A stretch of DNA of 64,000 bases from Deltaproteobacteria bacterium (lineage in GTDB: Bacteria > Myxococcota > JADLHZ01), in assembly GCA_020848545.1 (NCBI GenBank), contig JADLHZ010000025.1:62001-126000 (forward strand), in the 5' to 3' direction. Below are positions 25,501 through 33,191 of this stretch, piece by piece. Position 1 is the first letter of the stretch; every line of letters starts with the position of its first letter. The position numbers and the translations under genes are program-made. The notes below the pieces were generated by a model, which did not search any database, had not been told where the DNA came from, and was given only the letters and a program-made list of their open reading frames with translations.

Positions 25501-27968
25501 TGGTCTTGCTCGTAGAAGTCTTTGCGCACCGCTTGGCTCGCGGCTTCCTGGGGCTCGGTGCCCGTGAGGAAGGGCAGCAACATCGAGCCAGGCGCACCGA
25601 CTTCGGCGACGTAGCCGCTCGCGAGATCGACGTTGACCATGGCGACGCCTTCTTCTGGCATCGTGAAGTCACGGTTCGGCAGGTTGATGATCGCCTGGCG
25701 CATGGTGCCGATCCAGATCGGCAGCGCCGCCGAGCCGCCGGTCTCCGGGCCCATCATCGTGTTGTCGTCGAAGCCCGTCCACACGCCCATCACGATGTCT
25801 GGCGAATAGCCGACGAAGAGCGCGTTGCGATGCTCGCTCGAGGTGCCGGTCTTGCCGGCGAGCGGCCGCTCCAGGCTCTGCGCTTTGCCGGCCGTGCCAC
25901 CGGGCTCGATGATCGGCGCCGTCAGCAACTGCGTGGCGACGTACGCGACCGCGGGATCGACGCGCTCTTCGCCGAGCTCCGGCTGGTTCTCTTCGAGCGA
26001 GACGTTGCTGCGATCGACGACCTTGCGCACATAGATCGGCGCGGCGTAGCGGCCCTGAGAGGCGAGCGTCGTGTACGCGTTGACGAGCTCGAGCAGCGTC
26101 ACGTCGCCCGAGCCGAGCGCGATCGTCATGTTCCTCGGAAGCTCGGTCTCGATGCCGAGCGCTTTGGCCATCGCGATCGTCTCGTCGACGCCGATCTTTT
26201 CGATGAGCTTCACCGAGCACGTGTTCTTCGACTTCGCCAAGGCACGGCGCAGAATCAGGTCGCCTTCGTAGACATCGCTCTCGAAGTTCTGCGGCTTCCA
26301 CGCTTCGCCGGTCGTCGGATCGCGGAAGACGACCGGCGTGTCGCTGCAGACGAAGCCGTTCGTCACTTGCTTGCTGTTGATCGCCGCGGCGTAGAGGATC
26401 GCCTTGAACGAGCTGCCCGGCTGGCGCTTCGACTGCACCGGCCGAATCAGCCCCGTGCTCTCGAGCGCGTCGCCGCCGACGATCGCGCGGACGAAGTGCG
26501 TGTTCGGATCGATGGCAACGAGCGAGCCTTCCACCTTCGGATCTTGGCTCAAAGTGCCGGAGACCTTCAGCTGCGCGCCGAGCGTCCTCTGGAGCGTGAC
26601 CGAGTCGATGCGCACCGCCACGAGATCGCCCTGGCGCACGACCTCGGAGGGCAGGCGTGGCGGCGGCGTCTTCTCGGTGGGGTTGAACTTGCGCGCCCAT
26701 GCGTAGCCGTCTTTGCCGATGACGACCTTGGTGCCGCCGAGGTGCACGGTGATCGAGAGCTTCGCGTTGTCGACCGTGTCGACGATGCCGACGAGCTCGT
26801 CGCCTTCGGTGAGCTGGCGGATCGCGAGCTTGTCCTTCATGCGCTCTTGTTGCCGAAGATCGTCGCCAGTGAAGCCGACGAGATCCCAGACCATCGGCGC
26901 GTCGGCGGCGTCCTTGATGCCGCGGTAACGTAGCAGCGCGTCGCGGCGCTCCGAGAACGCTTGCGTCACTTGCTGCATCACGCGCGCGTAGGCGTCGGCC
27001 TCGACGCGCAGCTTCGGCCCGCGAAAGCCTTGGCGGCGATCAATCGCGCGCAAGCCCGAGCGCACCGCTTGATGCGCGGCCGATTGCAGCTTCGCGTCGA
27101 CGGTCGTGTAGATCGTGAGGCCGCCTGAGTAGAGCCGCTCGCCGCCGTACTTCGCCTCCAATTGGCGGCGCACGATCTCGGCGAAGTGCGGGGCTTTTCC
27201 GAGGTAAGGGTAGGGCTCCTTCGGCGAGGCGATCGGCTTGTTGAACGCGGCGTCTGCCGTCGCCTGATCGATGTAGCCCTTCTCGACCATCTGCGTGAGC
27301 ACGTACTTCTGCCGCTCTTTGACCGCGGCGAGATCGCCCTTCGGGTTGTAGCGCTCGGGGTTCTTCGGGATTCCGCCCAAGATCGCGGCCTCGGCCACGT
27401 CGACCTCGGACACGCTCTTTCCGAAGTACGCGCGCGCGGCTTCCTCGATGCCGTAGTTGCCGCGGCCGAAGACGATCTGATTGAGATAGATGTTGAGGAT
27501 GTCGTCCTTGCTCAGCATGTCCTCGAGCCGCTTCGTCAGCACCGCCTCGCGGATCTTGCGCCGCAGCGATCGCTCGGGCCCCGTCACCATGGTCTTCACG
27601 AGCTGCTGCGTGATCGTGCTCGTGCCCTTGAAGTGACCGCCGCGCGCGATGCCGCGGACAATCGCGCGGGCGAGGCCCAAGTAGTCGAGGCCCTTGTGCT
27701 CGTAGAAGTTGCCGTCCTCGGCGGCGATGAACGCGTGCAGCACGTGCGCCGGGATGCGATCCTTACCGACGACCGTGCGCCGCTCGTTGTAGAGCTGCGC
27801 GATCAGCTGGCCGTCGTCCGAGTAGACGCGCGTCACTTCGTTCGGGTGATAATCGGAGAGAGAGTCGAGCGCCGGCAGATCGCGGGTGTAGGCGAAGACG
27901 AGCACGATCGGCACGATGACCCCGAGCACCACGCCCGCGAGCAGCACATAAAGGACAAGTCGCTTCAT
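25497..27968 (-). CDS. mrcA: Penicillin-binding protein 1A, bifunctional transglycosylase/transpeptidase
   Basis: Class A PBP of 823 aa that polymerises and cross-links peptidoglycan. An N-terminal anchor helix (residues of about 4-27) is followed by a GT51 domain with catalytic Glu near 84 in 'AAEDGNFYEHKG' and 'TSTITQQLVKTMV', an OB-like insert, and a transpeptidase domain. The latter has SxxK in 'QPGSSFKAILYAA' near residue 518, SxN in 'AKSKNTCSVK' and KTG in 'LAGKTGTSSEHRNA'. ATG 27968 was chosen because it gives the basic-then-hydrophobic anchor. The gene heads a three-gene operon with two unknown proteins. Confidence 0.95.
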   Translation of the reverse strand: MKRLVLYVLLAGVVLGVIVPIVLVFAYTRDLPALDSLSDYHPNEVTRVYSDDGQLIAQLYNERRTVVGKDRIPAHVLHAFIAAEDGNFYEHKGLDYLGLARAIVRGIARGGHFKGTSTITQQLVKTMVTGPERSLRRKIREAVLTKRLEDMLSKDDILNIYLNQIVFGRGNYGIEEAARAYFGKSVSEVDVAEAAILGGIPKNPERYNPKGDLAAVKERQKYVLTQMVEKGYIDQATADAAFNKPIASPKEPYPYLGKAPHFAEIVRRQLEAKYGGERLYSGGLTIYTTVDAKLQSAAHQAVRSGLRAIDRRQGFRGPKLRVEADAYARVMQQVTQAFSERRDALLRYRGIKDAADAPMVWDLVGFTGDDLRQQERMKDKLAIRQLTEGDELVGIVDTVDNAKLSITVHLGGTKVVIGKDGYAWARKFNPTEKTPPPRLPSEVVRQGDLVAVRIDSVTLQRTLGAQLKVSGTLSQDPKVEGSLVAIDPNTHFVRAIVGGDALESTGLIRPVQSKRQPGSSFKAILYAAAINSKQVTNGFVCSDTPVVFRDPTTGEAWKPQNFESDVYEGDLILRRALAKSKNTCSVKLIEKIGVDETIAMAKALGIETELPRNMTIALGSGDVTLLELVNAYTTLASQGRYAAPIYVRKVVDRSNVSLEENQPELGEERVDPAVAYVATQLLTAPIIEPGGTAGKAQSLERPLAGKTGTSSEHRNALFVGYSPDIVMGVWTGFDDNTMMGPETGGSAALPIWIGTMRQAIINLPNRDFTMPEEGVAMVNVDLASGYVAEVGAPGSMLLPFLTGTEPQEAASQAVRKDFYEQDQ

Positions 27969-28061
27969 TTCGACCCACAACGCTACGCGCGAGTGCGATG
28001 GGATAAAAGCCCCGCGGCGAAAAAGTCATGGTGCCCCGGTGAGATGTCGGCCGCCACCCGA

Positions 28062-28082
28062 AAACGTCCCCGGTCCCTTTTC
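28062..28082. repeat. Possible degenerate copy of the A/T-flanked GGTCCC palindrome
   Basis: Four A, a 13-base core matching the 41341 palindrome at 9 positions, and four T. It lies in the divergent gap between mrcA and the small lipoprotein gene. Symmetry is poor, so it may be coincidental. Confidence 0.25.
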
Positions 28083-28086
28083 GAGG

Positions 28087-28092
28087 TATGCT
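28087..28092 (+). promoter_or_regulatory. -10 element TATGCT, near-leaderless promoter
   Basis: TATGCT ends 7 bases before the ATG at 28100; no ribosome-binding site fits between. The ATG at 28088 inside the hexamer is in frame but would make a poorer signal peptide. Confidence 0.55.
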
Positions 28093-28099
28093 TCACGCG

Positions 28100-28300
28100 A
28101 TGCGTGCTCTCTTCATCGTCGCTGCTTGCTTCGCCTTCGCCGGTTGCGCGGCCGGCCGCTGCTACACGAGCGGCGAGCCGATGTGCCTCACCGGCTCCAC
28201 GCGCTGCGAGTACGACAAGCAGCAAAAGTGCAAAGTGTGCACCTGCGACAACAATCCTGCGCTGAACGGTCCCGCGGCCAACACGAAGCCGGGGCCCTAA
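28100..28300 (+). CDS. Small cysteine-rich lipoprotein
   Basis: Protein of 66 aa. MRALFIVAACFAFAGC is a lipoprotein signal with lipidated Cys 16. The mature part of about 50 residues has six more cysteines ('RCYTSGEPMCLTGSTRCEYD', 'CKVCTCDN') and a Pro/Asn-rich tail. No family recognised. It sits 7 bases before the PAP2-like gene and may be co-transcribed with it. Confidence 0.7.
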   Translation: MRALFIVAACFAFAGCAAGRCYTSGEPMCLTGSTRCEYDKQQKCKVCTCDNNPALNGPAANTKPGP

Positions 28301-28307
28301 GCGAGCC

Positions 28308-28961
28308 GTGACGACGCGCTCGACATTTGCCGAGAGGTACGCGCTCGCGTGGCTGCTCGCCGCGGTCGCCCTCGGCACCTACGTCTGGGTCGGCGCCGTC
28401 GCCCAAGACCGCCCGCAGCTAGACCTGATGACCGACGTGGACCGCGCGATCGCGTTCATGCCGTGGACGGTCTGGATCTACCTCGGGCTCTTCATCGGCA
28501 TCTTTCACGCGGGCGTCTTCATCGTCGACTCGCGCGAGCACTACATGCGGATGTGGCTGAGCCTCGTGCTCGCAGGGGTGGTCGCTTACCTCTTCTTCTA
28601 CATCGTGCCGGCGACCTATCCGCGGCCGGACGTGAGCGGCGACGGCGCCAGCATGGCGTTCCTGCGCTTGGTCCACCGGATCGATCCGCCGAACAACACC
28701 TTCCCGTCGCTGCACGTCGCGTACATGACCCTGGTCGCGCTCGGCATTTGGCGCTTCGATCATCGCGTTGGCCGGCTGATCATCGGGCTGGCGACCTTGC
28801 CGTCCCTCACCATCCTGACGACGAAGCAGCATTACCTCGCCGATCTCGGCGGCGGCGTCGTGCTCGCGGTGCTTTGTCACTGGCTGTGCTTTCTCGGATC
28901 ACGCCGGAGCGAGGCTCAACACGACCCGCACCCGGGCGCCGCGCTCCCGCCGCTCGAATGA
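28308..28961 (+). CDS. PAP2-superfamily membrane phosphatase/transferase
   Basis: Integral membrane protein of 217 aa with about six helices, starting at GTG 28308. The PAP2_C-type active-site motifs are present: 'NNTFPSLHVAYMT' (His) and 'TKQHYLADLGGGVVL' (His and Asp), separated by about 45 residues. This version resembles inositol-phosphoceramide-synthase/Aur1-type enzymes that move phospho-headgroups between lipids. The substrate is unknown. The 3' end overlaps the convergent kinase gene by 63 bases. Confidence 0.85.
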   Translation: MTTRSTFAERYALAWLLAAVALGTYVWVGAVAQDRPQLDLMTDVDRAIAFMPWTVWIYLGLFIGIFHAGVFIVDSREHYMRMWLSLVLAGVVAYLFFYIVPATYPRPDVSGDGASMAFLRLVHRIDPPNNTFPSLHVAYMTLVALGIWRFDHRVGRLIIGLATLPSLTILTTKQHYLADLGGGVVLAVLCHWLCFLGSRRSEAQHDPHPGAALPPLE

Positions 28962-30071
28962 CATCTCGCCCCCGGCGGATCGCGCGCGCGCCCGCATGTT
29001 CTCGAGCCCGTGGCCGTCACTCTCGCGCGCTTCGTCGCGCCAGACGCCGTCGTCCTCGATCACGAGCTCGAGGGTGTCGCCCGTGCACCGCAAGCTGACG
29101 TTCGTGTGCTCGGCGCGGCCGTGCTGAACGCTGTTGGTGATCGCCTCGCGCGTGATCGCCAGCAGCGCTGCGCTCGTGGCCGGCGACAACGGCCGCGTGA
29201 CCGGGTCGATCGTAAACTCGATGCCGACGCCCGCGCTCGTGCAGATGTCTTCAGCGTAACGGCGGAGGCGCGCCAAGATCTCCTGGGGATCGCGCTTGGC
29301 GTCGGACAGCGCCCACACCGTGTCGCGCAGCTCGCCGATGCAGCCGCTGATGCTCTCTTGTAGCCACGCGAGCGCGGTCGCGGCCTCGGGGACGCGCTGC
29401 AGGTCGCGCTCGGAGCGTAGCGCGATGCCGGCCAGGCGTGCGCCGATGTGGTCGTGCAGATCGCGGGCGAGTCGCTTGCGTTCGCGGTCGAGCGCCGAGC
29501 GTTCGGTCTCGTCGCGCAGATCCCGGCGCGTGCGCACCGCCTCGACGTAGGTGCGGAACTGCACCCAGCTCGCCGCCGCGGCGACCAGCGTCGCGATCGC
29601 AGCGATGCGAATCAACGTCGACGTGTTGGTTCCGGCTGGGAACAGGAGGACGAACGTCACGAAGGCGACGAAGCAGCCCGTGAAGAACGCCGCGCGCGCC
29701 ACGCCGGGGAGCGGCAGGAGCTGCGGCATGACGCCGAGCACAACGAAGAAGAACGGGAGCTCCTCGCTCGCCGCGCCGCCGGTGGCTGCCAGGACGAGCA
29801 GCACGTAAGCGAGTGTGATGAAGGCGAGCGCGATCGCCAGAAAGTAGGGGATCTCTGGGCGCTTCGGCCGGTAGCTGATCGCCGCGAAGCAAATCATGAC
29901 GAGGGACAGCCCGTGGCGCAGCCAGTCGAGATCGCTCGACACCTGCTTCCAAACGTCGAGGATCGTGTAGAGCGCGTCGTAGATGATCGCGAGCGGCGCC
30001 GACGCGAGCAGCGCGCGCCGGGCACGGGCCGAAATGTCGCGAAAGAGATCGCGCTCGAGATCCCGCGTCAC
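28899..30071 (-). CDS. Orphan NarL-type sensor histidine kinase
   Basis: Sensor kinase of 390 aa starting at GTG 30071. Five or six membrane helices span about residues 20-175. A HisKA_3 segment follows with phospho-acceptor His in 'RKRLARDLHDHIGARLAGIA', then an ATPase domain with N box 'REAITNSVQHGRA' and G box 'GHGLENMRARARSAGG'. HisKA_3 kinases usually pair with LuxR/NarL-type regulators, but none is adjacent. No extracytoplasmic sensor domain is present, so sensing is probably within the membrane. Confidence 0.9.
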   Translation of the reverse strand: MTRDLERDLFRDISARARRALLASAPLAIIYDALYTILDVWKQVSSDLDWLRHGLSLVMICFAAISYRPKRPEIPYFLAIALAFITLAYVLLVLAATGGAASEELPFFFVVLGVMPQLLPLPGVARAAFFTGCFVAFVTFVLLFPAGTNTSTLIRIAAIATLVAAAASWVQFRTYVEAVRTRRDLRDETERSALDRERKRLARDLHDHIGARLAGIALRSERDLQRVPEAATALAWLQESISGCIGELRDTVWALSDAKRDPQEILARLRRYAEDICTSAGVGIEFTIDPVTRPLSPATSAALLAITREAITNSVQHGRAEHTNVSLRCTGDTLELVIEDDGVWRDEARESDGHGLENMRARARSAGGEMSFERRERGARVRVVLSLAPA

Positions 30072-30104
30072 GGAAAGGAACCCCCCGCCTTCAGGTTAGT
30101 CGCT

Positions 30105-31073
30105 TCAACGTCGCCAGGCAAACGCGAGCGTGGCGCCTACATATTGATCGAGCGCGCCGCCGAGCACGTAGCGATCGCCCGGCTGCGCGCCCATGGCGAA
30201 GAAGTAGTGCGCGTACTCCACGGTCGCGCGCGCTTCGAAGCCGAGGGCGATCGGGACGGCGCCGCCGAGCGCGACGTCGAAGCCGCCGCCGTTCGAGCGC
30301 GGAAAGAGCGTGCGCACTTGGCCGCTGCCGACGATCACGCGGTAGCCGCCGTCGAGCGAGAGCCACAGCCGCTCGATCACCTTCACGCGCAGCGCTACCG
30401 CCGGACGCAACGCCAAGTAGCTCACCGACAGCGACTGCGCCGCTGTGACGGGCGCGGTCGCGGGCAGATCGGCGAAGGTGAACTGGTGGCCGAGGACGCC
30501 GAAGTCGACGCGGCCCTCGAAGCGATCGTTCTGGTAGCGCGCGCTGACGCCGCCTCCTGCTTCGAAGGTCGTCACCGCGCGGACGGATCCGTCGGGCGCT
30601 CGCACGCGCAGGCCCGGCGCGAAGTTGGCGAACGCGTGCACGCCGAACGCTTGCGCGACGCCGCCGCGAAAGTGCGCGCCCGGGAACCATTGCAGGCGGA
30701 GGCTCGGCGCGGCGGCGAAGGGTTGGCGGTGCGGAAAGAACGCCCCGAAGAGATCGTCGGTGAGCGAGAGGCTTCGGGTGTAGAGGCGCACGCCGAGCGC
30801 GATGTCGATCGCCGCCCAGCGCGCGGACGGCGGCGGAGCGCTGGCCGAAGCGTTCGCGGTCGTGGCGACCGAGGGGGGCGGCGGCTTGTCCCGCTCGAAG
30901 AGCTCTTTGACGTTCACTGGCGGTGGCTCGTCGTCTTCGTCGTCCTCGTCGTCTTTGGTCGGCTTGGTCTTTGACGGTGGCTTTGCCTCGCTGCGCTTCT
31001 TCTTCTTCGCGAAGGCGTCGCTCGCGGTGAAGGCGATGATCAGCGCGAGCAAGACCGACAGCGTGCGCGTCAT
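30105..31073 (-). CDS. Outer-membrane beta-barrel protein with charged linker
   Basis: Protein of 322 aa. The signal peptide (MTRTLSVLLALIIAFTASDA) is followed by Lys- and Asp/Glu-rich blocks ('KKKKRSEAK', 'KDDEDDEDDE') and a Pro-rich stretch. From about residue 85 onward there are alternating strands with aromatic ends ('WAAIDIALGVRLYTRSLSL', 'YVLGGALDQYVGATLAFAW'), consistent with a small outer-membrane barrel. Its ATG overlaps the preceding lipoprotein stop, so the two are coupled. Function unknown. Confidence 0.75.
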   Translation of the reverse strand: MTRTLSVLLALIIAFTASDAFAKKKKRSEAKPPSKTKPTKDDEDDEDDEPPPVNVKELFERDKPPPPSVATTANASASAPPPSARWAAIDIALGVRLYTRSLSLTDDLFGAFFPHRQPFAAAPSLRLQWFPGAHFRGGVAQAFGVHAFANFAPGLRVRAPDGSVRAVTTFEAGGGVSARYQNDRFEGRVDFGVLGHQFTFADLPATAPVTAAQSLSVSYLALRPAVALRVKVIERLWLSLDGGYRVIVGSGQVRTLFPRSNGGGFDVALGGAVPIALGFEARATVEYAHYFFAMGAQPGDRYVLGGALDQYVGATLAFAWRR

Positions 31074-31507
31074 CGCATGTCCGCCGCGGCTTCGAGCTGC
31101 TCAGCGAGCCAAAGGTGCAAGCAGGCCGCCTCGGCGTCGGTGATCTTCGCGCCGGTCAAGGGCATGCGACTGCCGCAAGACGGCTTGTCTTGGCTCATCT
31201 TGTCGAAGAAGTAGCCGCCAAACGGGTTCTGCGGATCGAGCAGGAGCTCTTTGGGGCAGAAGCTCGAGCGCTCGCCGAAGAGGCGCAGGGCGACGCCTGG
31301 GGTCTCAAGATCGAGCCCGGCCGCAGGGGCGCTCGCGTTGTGACAGCCGGAGGTCGAGCAGCGTGGCGCGATGACGTCTTTGGCGATGTCGATCGAGGGA
31401 TCGCAGGAGAACGCGAGCGTCGCGTCGGTGAAGCGTTCTGGGCTCGTCAGCCTTCCTGGGCAGGCCGAGAGCGTCACGAGCGTGAGGAGAAGACCCGTGC
31501 GGGACAT
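31070..31507 (-). CDS. Lipoprotein with C-X4-CH haem-like motif
   Basis: Protein of 145 aa with lipoprotein signal MSRTGLLLTLVTLSAC. The mature domain contains 'PRCSTSGCHNASAPAAGLDL', a C-X4-CH motif seen in planctomycete/myxobacterial cytochrome-like lipoproteins, plus Cys in 'SSFCPKELL' and 'KPSCGSRMPLTG'; the Met in the last could be an axial haem ligand. Covalent haem normally uses C-X2-CH, so haem binding is not certain. It is divergent from the DUF1592 gene by 28 bases and shares a symmetric -10 region with it. Confidence 0.75.
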   Translation of the reverse strand: MSRTGLLLTLVTLSACPGRLTSPERFTDATLAFSCDPSIDIAKDVIAPRCSTSGCHNASAPAAGLDLETPGVALRLFGERSSFCPKELLLDPQNPFGGYFFDKMSQDKPSCGSRMPLTGAKITDAEAACLHLWLAEQLEAAADMR

Positions 31508-31517
31508 CGGCTGGAGC

Positions 31518-31525
31518 TATATACT
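31518..31525. promoter_or_regulatory. Symmetric TATATA(CT) serving divergent near-leaderless promoters
   Basis: TATATA at 31518-31523 reads the same on both strands. On the plus strand TATACT (31520-31525) is 10 bases from ATG 31536; on the minus strand TATAGC or TATATA is 8-10 bases from ATG 31507. Only 28 bases separate the two start codons. Confidence 0.55.
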
Positions 31526-31535
31526 TCCTGTCTCG

Positions 31536-33191
31536 ATGCGCAAAGGTTGGATCATGTTTTGCGCCCTTGGCTGCAGCTGCGATGGCTTCTTCGCCACGCC
31601 GCCCGCGGCCAAGACTGCGTCGGCGGTGGCGCGAGACGCCGCGCTTCCCGCGCAAGGCAGCGACGGTCGCTATGTGTGTGATGACAAGATCTACCCGGCC
31701 GCGAGCGACGCTCGGCGCCTGACCAAGCGGCAGTACCAGAACGCGGTGCGCGACATCTTCGACGGCCGCGTCGCTGCGAGTGATGTCTATCCCAGCAGCT
31801 ACGGCGCGCCGAACACCGGCTACTCGACCGAGCCCGCGGTCAACGGCGTCGGCGAGCAGGACGCCGAAGCGCTGATGCTCGCGTCTGAAGAGGTCGCCGA
31901 GCGGATCGCAACCAACGCGGCGGCGCTCCTCCCGTGCGCGGCGCAGGCGAGCCCGGACGCCGCGTGCGCGGGTGCCTTCATCGACAAGTATGCGCGCCGC
32001 GCGTATCGCCGGCCGGTCGCGAGCGAGGAGCGCGCGCTGCTCCTGAAGTCGTACTCCGAGGGCCGCGCGTCCGGCGCGAGCTTCACCGAAGCGCTGGCGA
32101 TGCTCTCGGTGAACCTCTTGCAGAGCGCGCCCTTCCTCTACGCCGCCGAGTGGAGCGCCGGCGATCAGCGCGCGCTCGACGGGTACGAGATCGGAGCACG
32201 CTTGGCGTTTCTCTTGTGGGACAGCGTGCCCGACGACGCGCTCCTCGACAAAGCCGCCACGCTCGGCGACAAGGCCGTGCTCGCGGCCGAAGCGAACCGC
32301 TTGCTCGCCGATCCGCGCGCCGACTCCGCGCTCTCTCGCTTCTTTCGCGAGTGGTCGCAGACCGAAGAGCTGTCGAGCGCCGACAAGGACGCCGCAGCCT
32401 TCCCGTACTTCGACGACGCGTTCGCTGCGTCGATGAACGCCTCGTTCGATCGCTTCGTCGTCGGTGTCATGCGCGACGGCGGTACGCTCTCGGCGTTGCT
32501 CACCGATCGATCGGTCTACGTCGACGCGCGCCTCGCCGGCTTCTTCTCCGTGCCGGCGCCGGCGTCGGGCTTCGCCAAGGTCGCGCTCGATCCGGCGATC
32601 TACAGCGGCATGCTCACGCAGCCGGCGATGCTCGCGTCGCTCGCGCACTCGACCGAGCCGTCGTACGTGTTTCGCGGGCGCTTCATCCGCAAGCGCTTGC
32701 TCTGCGACGTGCTCGGGCTGCCGCCAGGGAACGCGATGGCCGAGTTCGCCGAGATCGAGAAGCCGGCCGACCCGACGGCGAAGGATCTCTCGGCCGCGGT
32801 GCGTGCGCGCTCGCAGTGCACGAGCTGCCACTCGCTCATGGATCCGGCGGGCCTCGCGTTCGAGCGCTTCGACGGCGCCGGTCACTACCGGCAGAGCTAC
32901 GCGAGCGGAAAGGCGATCGACCCTTCGGGCACGCTCGACGCCGTCGGCACGCAGCAGCTCGTCTTCTCCGATCACGTCGCGCTCTTGGGACAGCTCGCCG
33001 CCGAGCCGCGCGTCGCCGAGTGCTTCGCCAAGCAGGTGTTCCGTTTCTCGCTCTCGCGCGAGGAGACGGCGGCGGATGTGTGCGCGTTGCAGGCGGTTTC
33101 TGATGCGCTAGCGGCGAGCGGCGGTGGCTTGGCTTCGGCGTGGCTCGCCCTCGTCACGAGCGACGCGTTCTTGAACAGGCGGGACCCATGA
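31536..33191 (+). CDS. DUF1592/DUF1588-type (cytochrome-like) protein
   Basis: Protein of 551 aa with an exported N-terminus (MRKGWIMFCALGCSCDGFFA, possible lipobox 'ALGC'). Domains follow the DUF1587/1595/1592/1588/1585 series: 'RRLTKRQYQNAVRDIF' near residue 60, 'KYARRAYRRPVASEERALLL', 'LAFLLWDSVPDDALL' and 'FRGRFIRKRLLCDVLGLPPG'. Near residue 425 is a C-X2-CH site, 'SQCTSCHSLMDPAGLAFE', which could bind haem c. These proteins occur widely in Planctomycetes and Myxococcota, next to DUF1552 genes; their biochemical role is not established. It shares ATGA with the next gene. The ATG was chosen over upstream in-frame codons because those fall inside the divergent gene. Confidence 0.88.
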   Translation: MRKGWIMFCALGCSCDGFFATPPAAKTASAVARDAALPAQGSDGRYVCDDKIYPAASDARRLTKRQYQNAVRDIFDGRVAASDVYPSSYGAPNTGYSTEPAVNGVGEQDAEALMLASEEVAERIATNAAALLPCAAQASPDAACAGAFIDKYARRAYRRPVASEERALLLKSYSEGRASGASFTEALAMLSVNLLQSAPFLYAAEWSAGDQRALDGYEIGARLAFLLWDSVPDDALLDKAATLGDKAVLAAEANRLLADPRADSALSRFFREWSQTEELSSADKDAAAFPYFDDAFAASMNASFDRFVVGVMRDGGTLSALLTDRSVYVDARLAGFFSVPAPASGFAKVALDPAIYSGMLTQPAMLASLAHSTEPSYVFRGRFIRKRLLCDVLGLPPGNAMAEFAEIEKPADPTAKDLSAAVRARSQCTSCHSLMDPAGLAFERFDGAGHYRQSYASGKAIDPSGTLDAVGTQQLVFSDHVALLGQLAAEPRVAECFAKQVFRFSLSREETAADVCALQAVSDALAASGGGLASAWLALVTSDAFLNRRDP

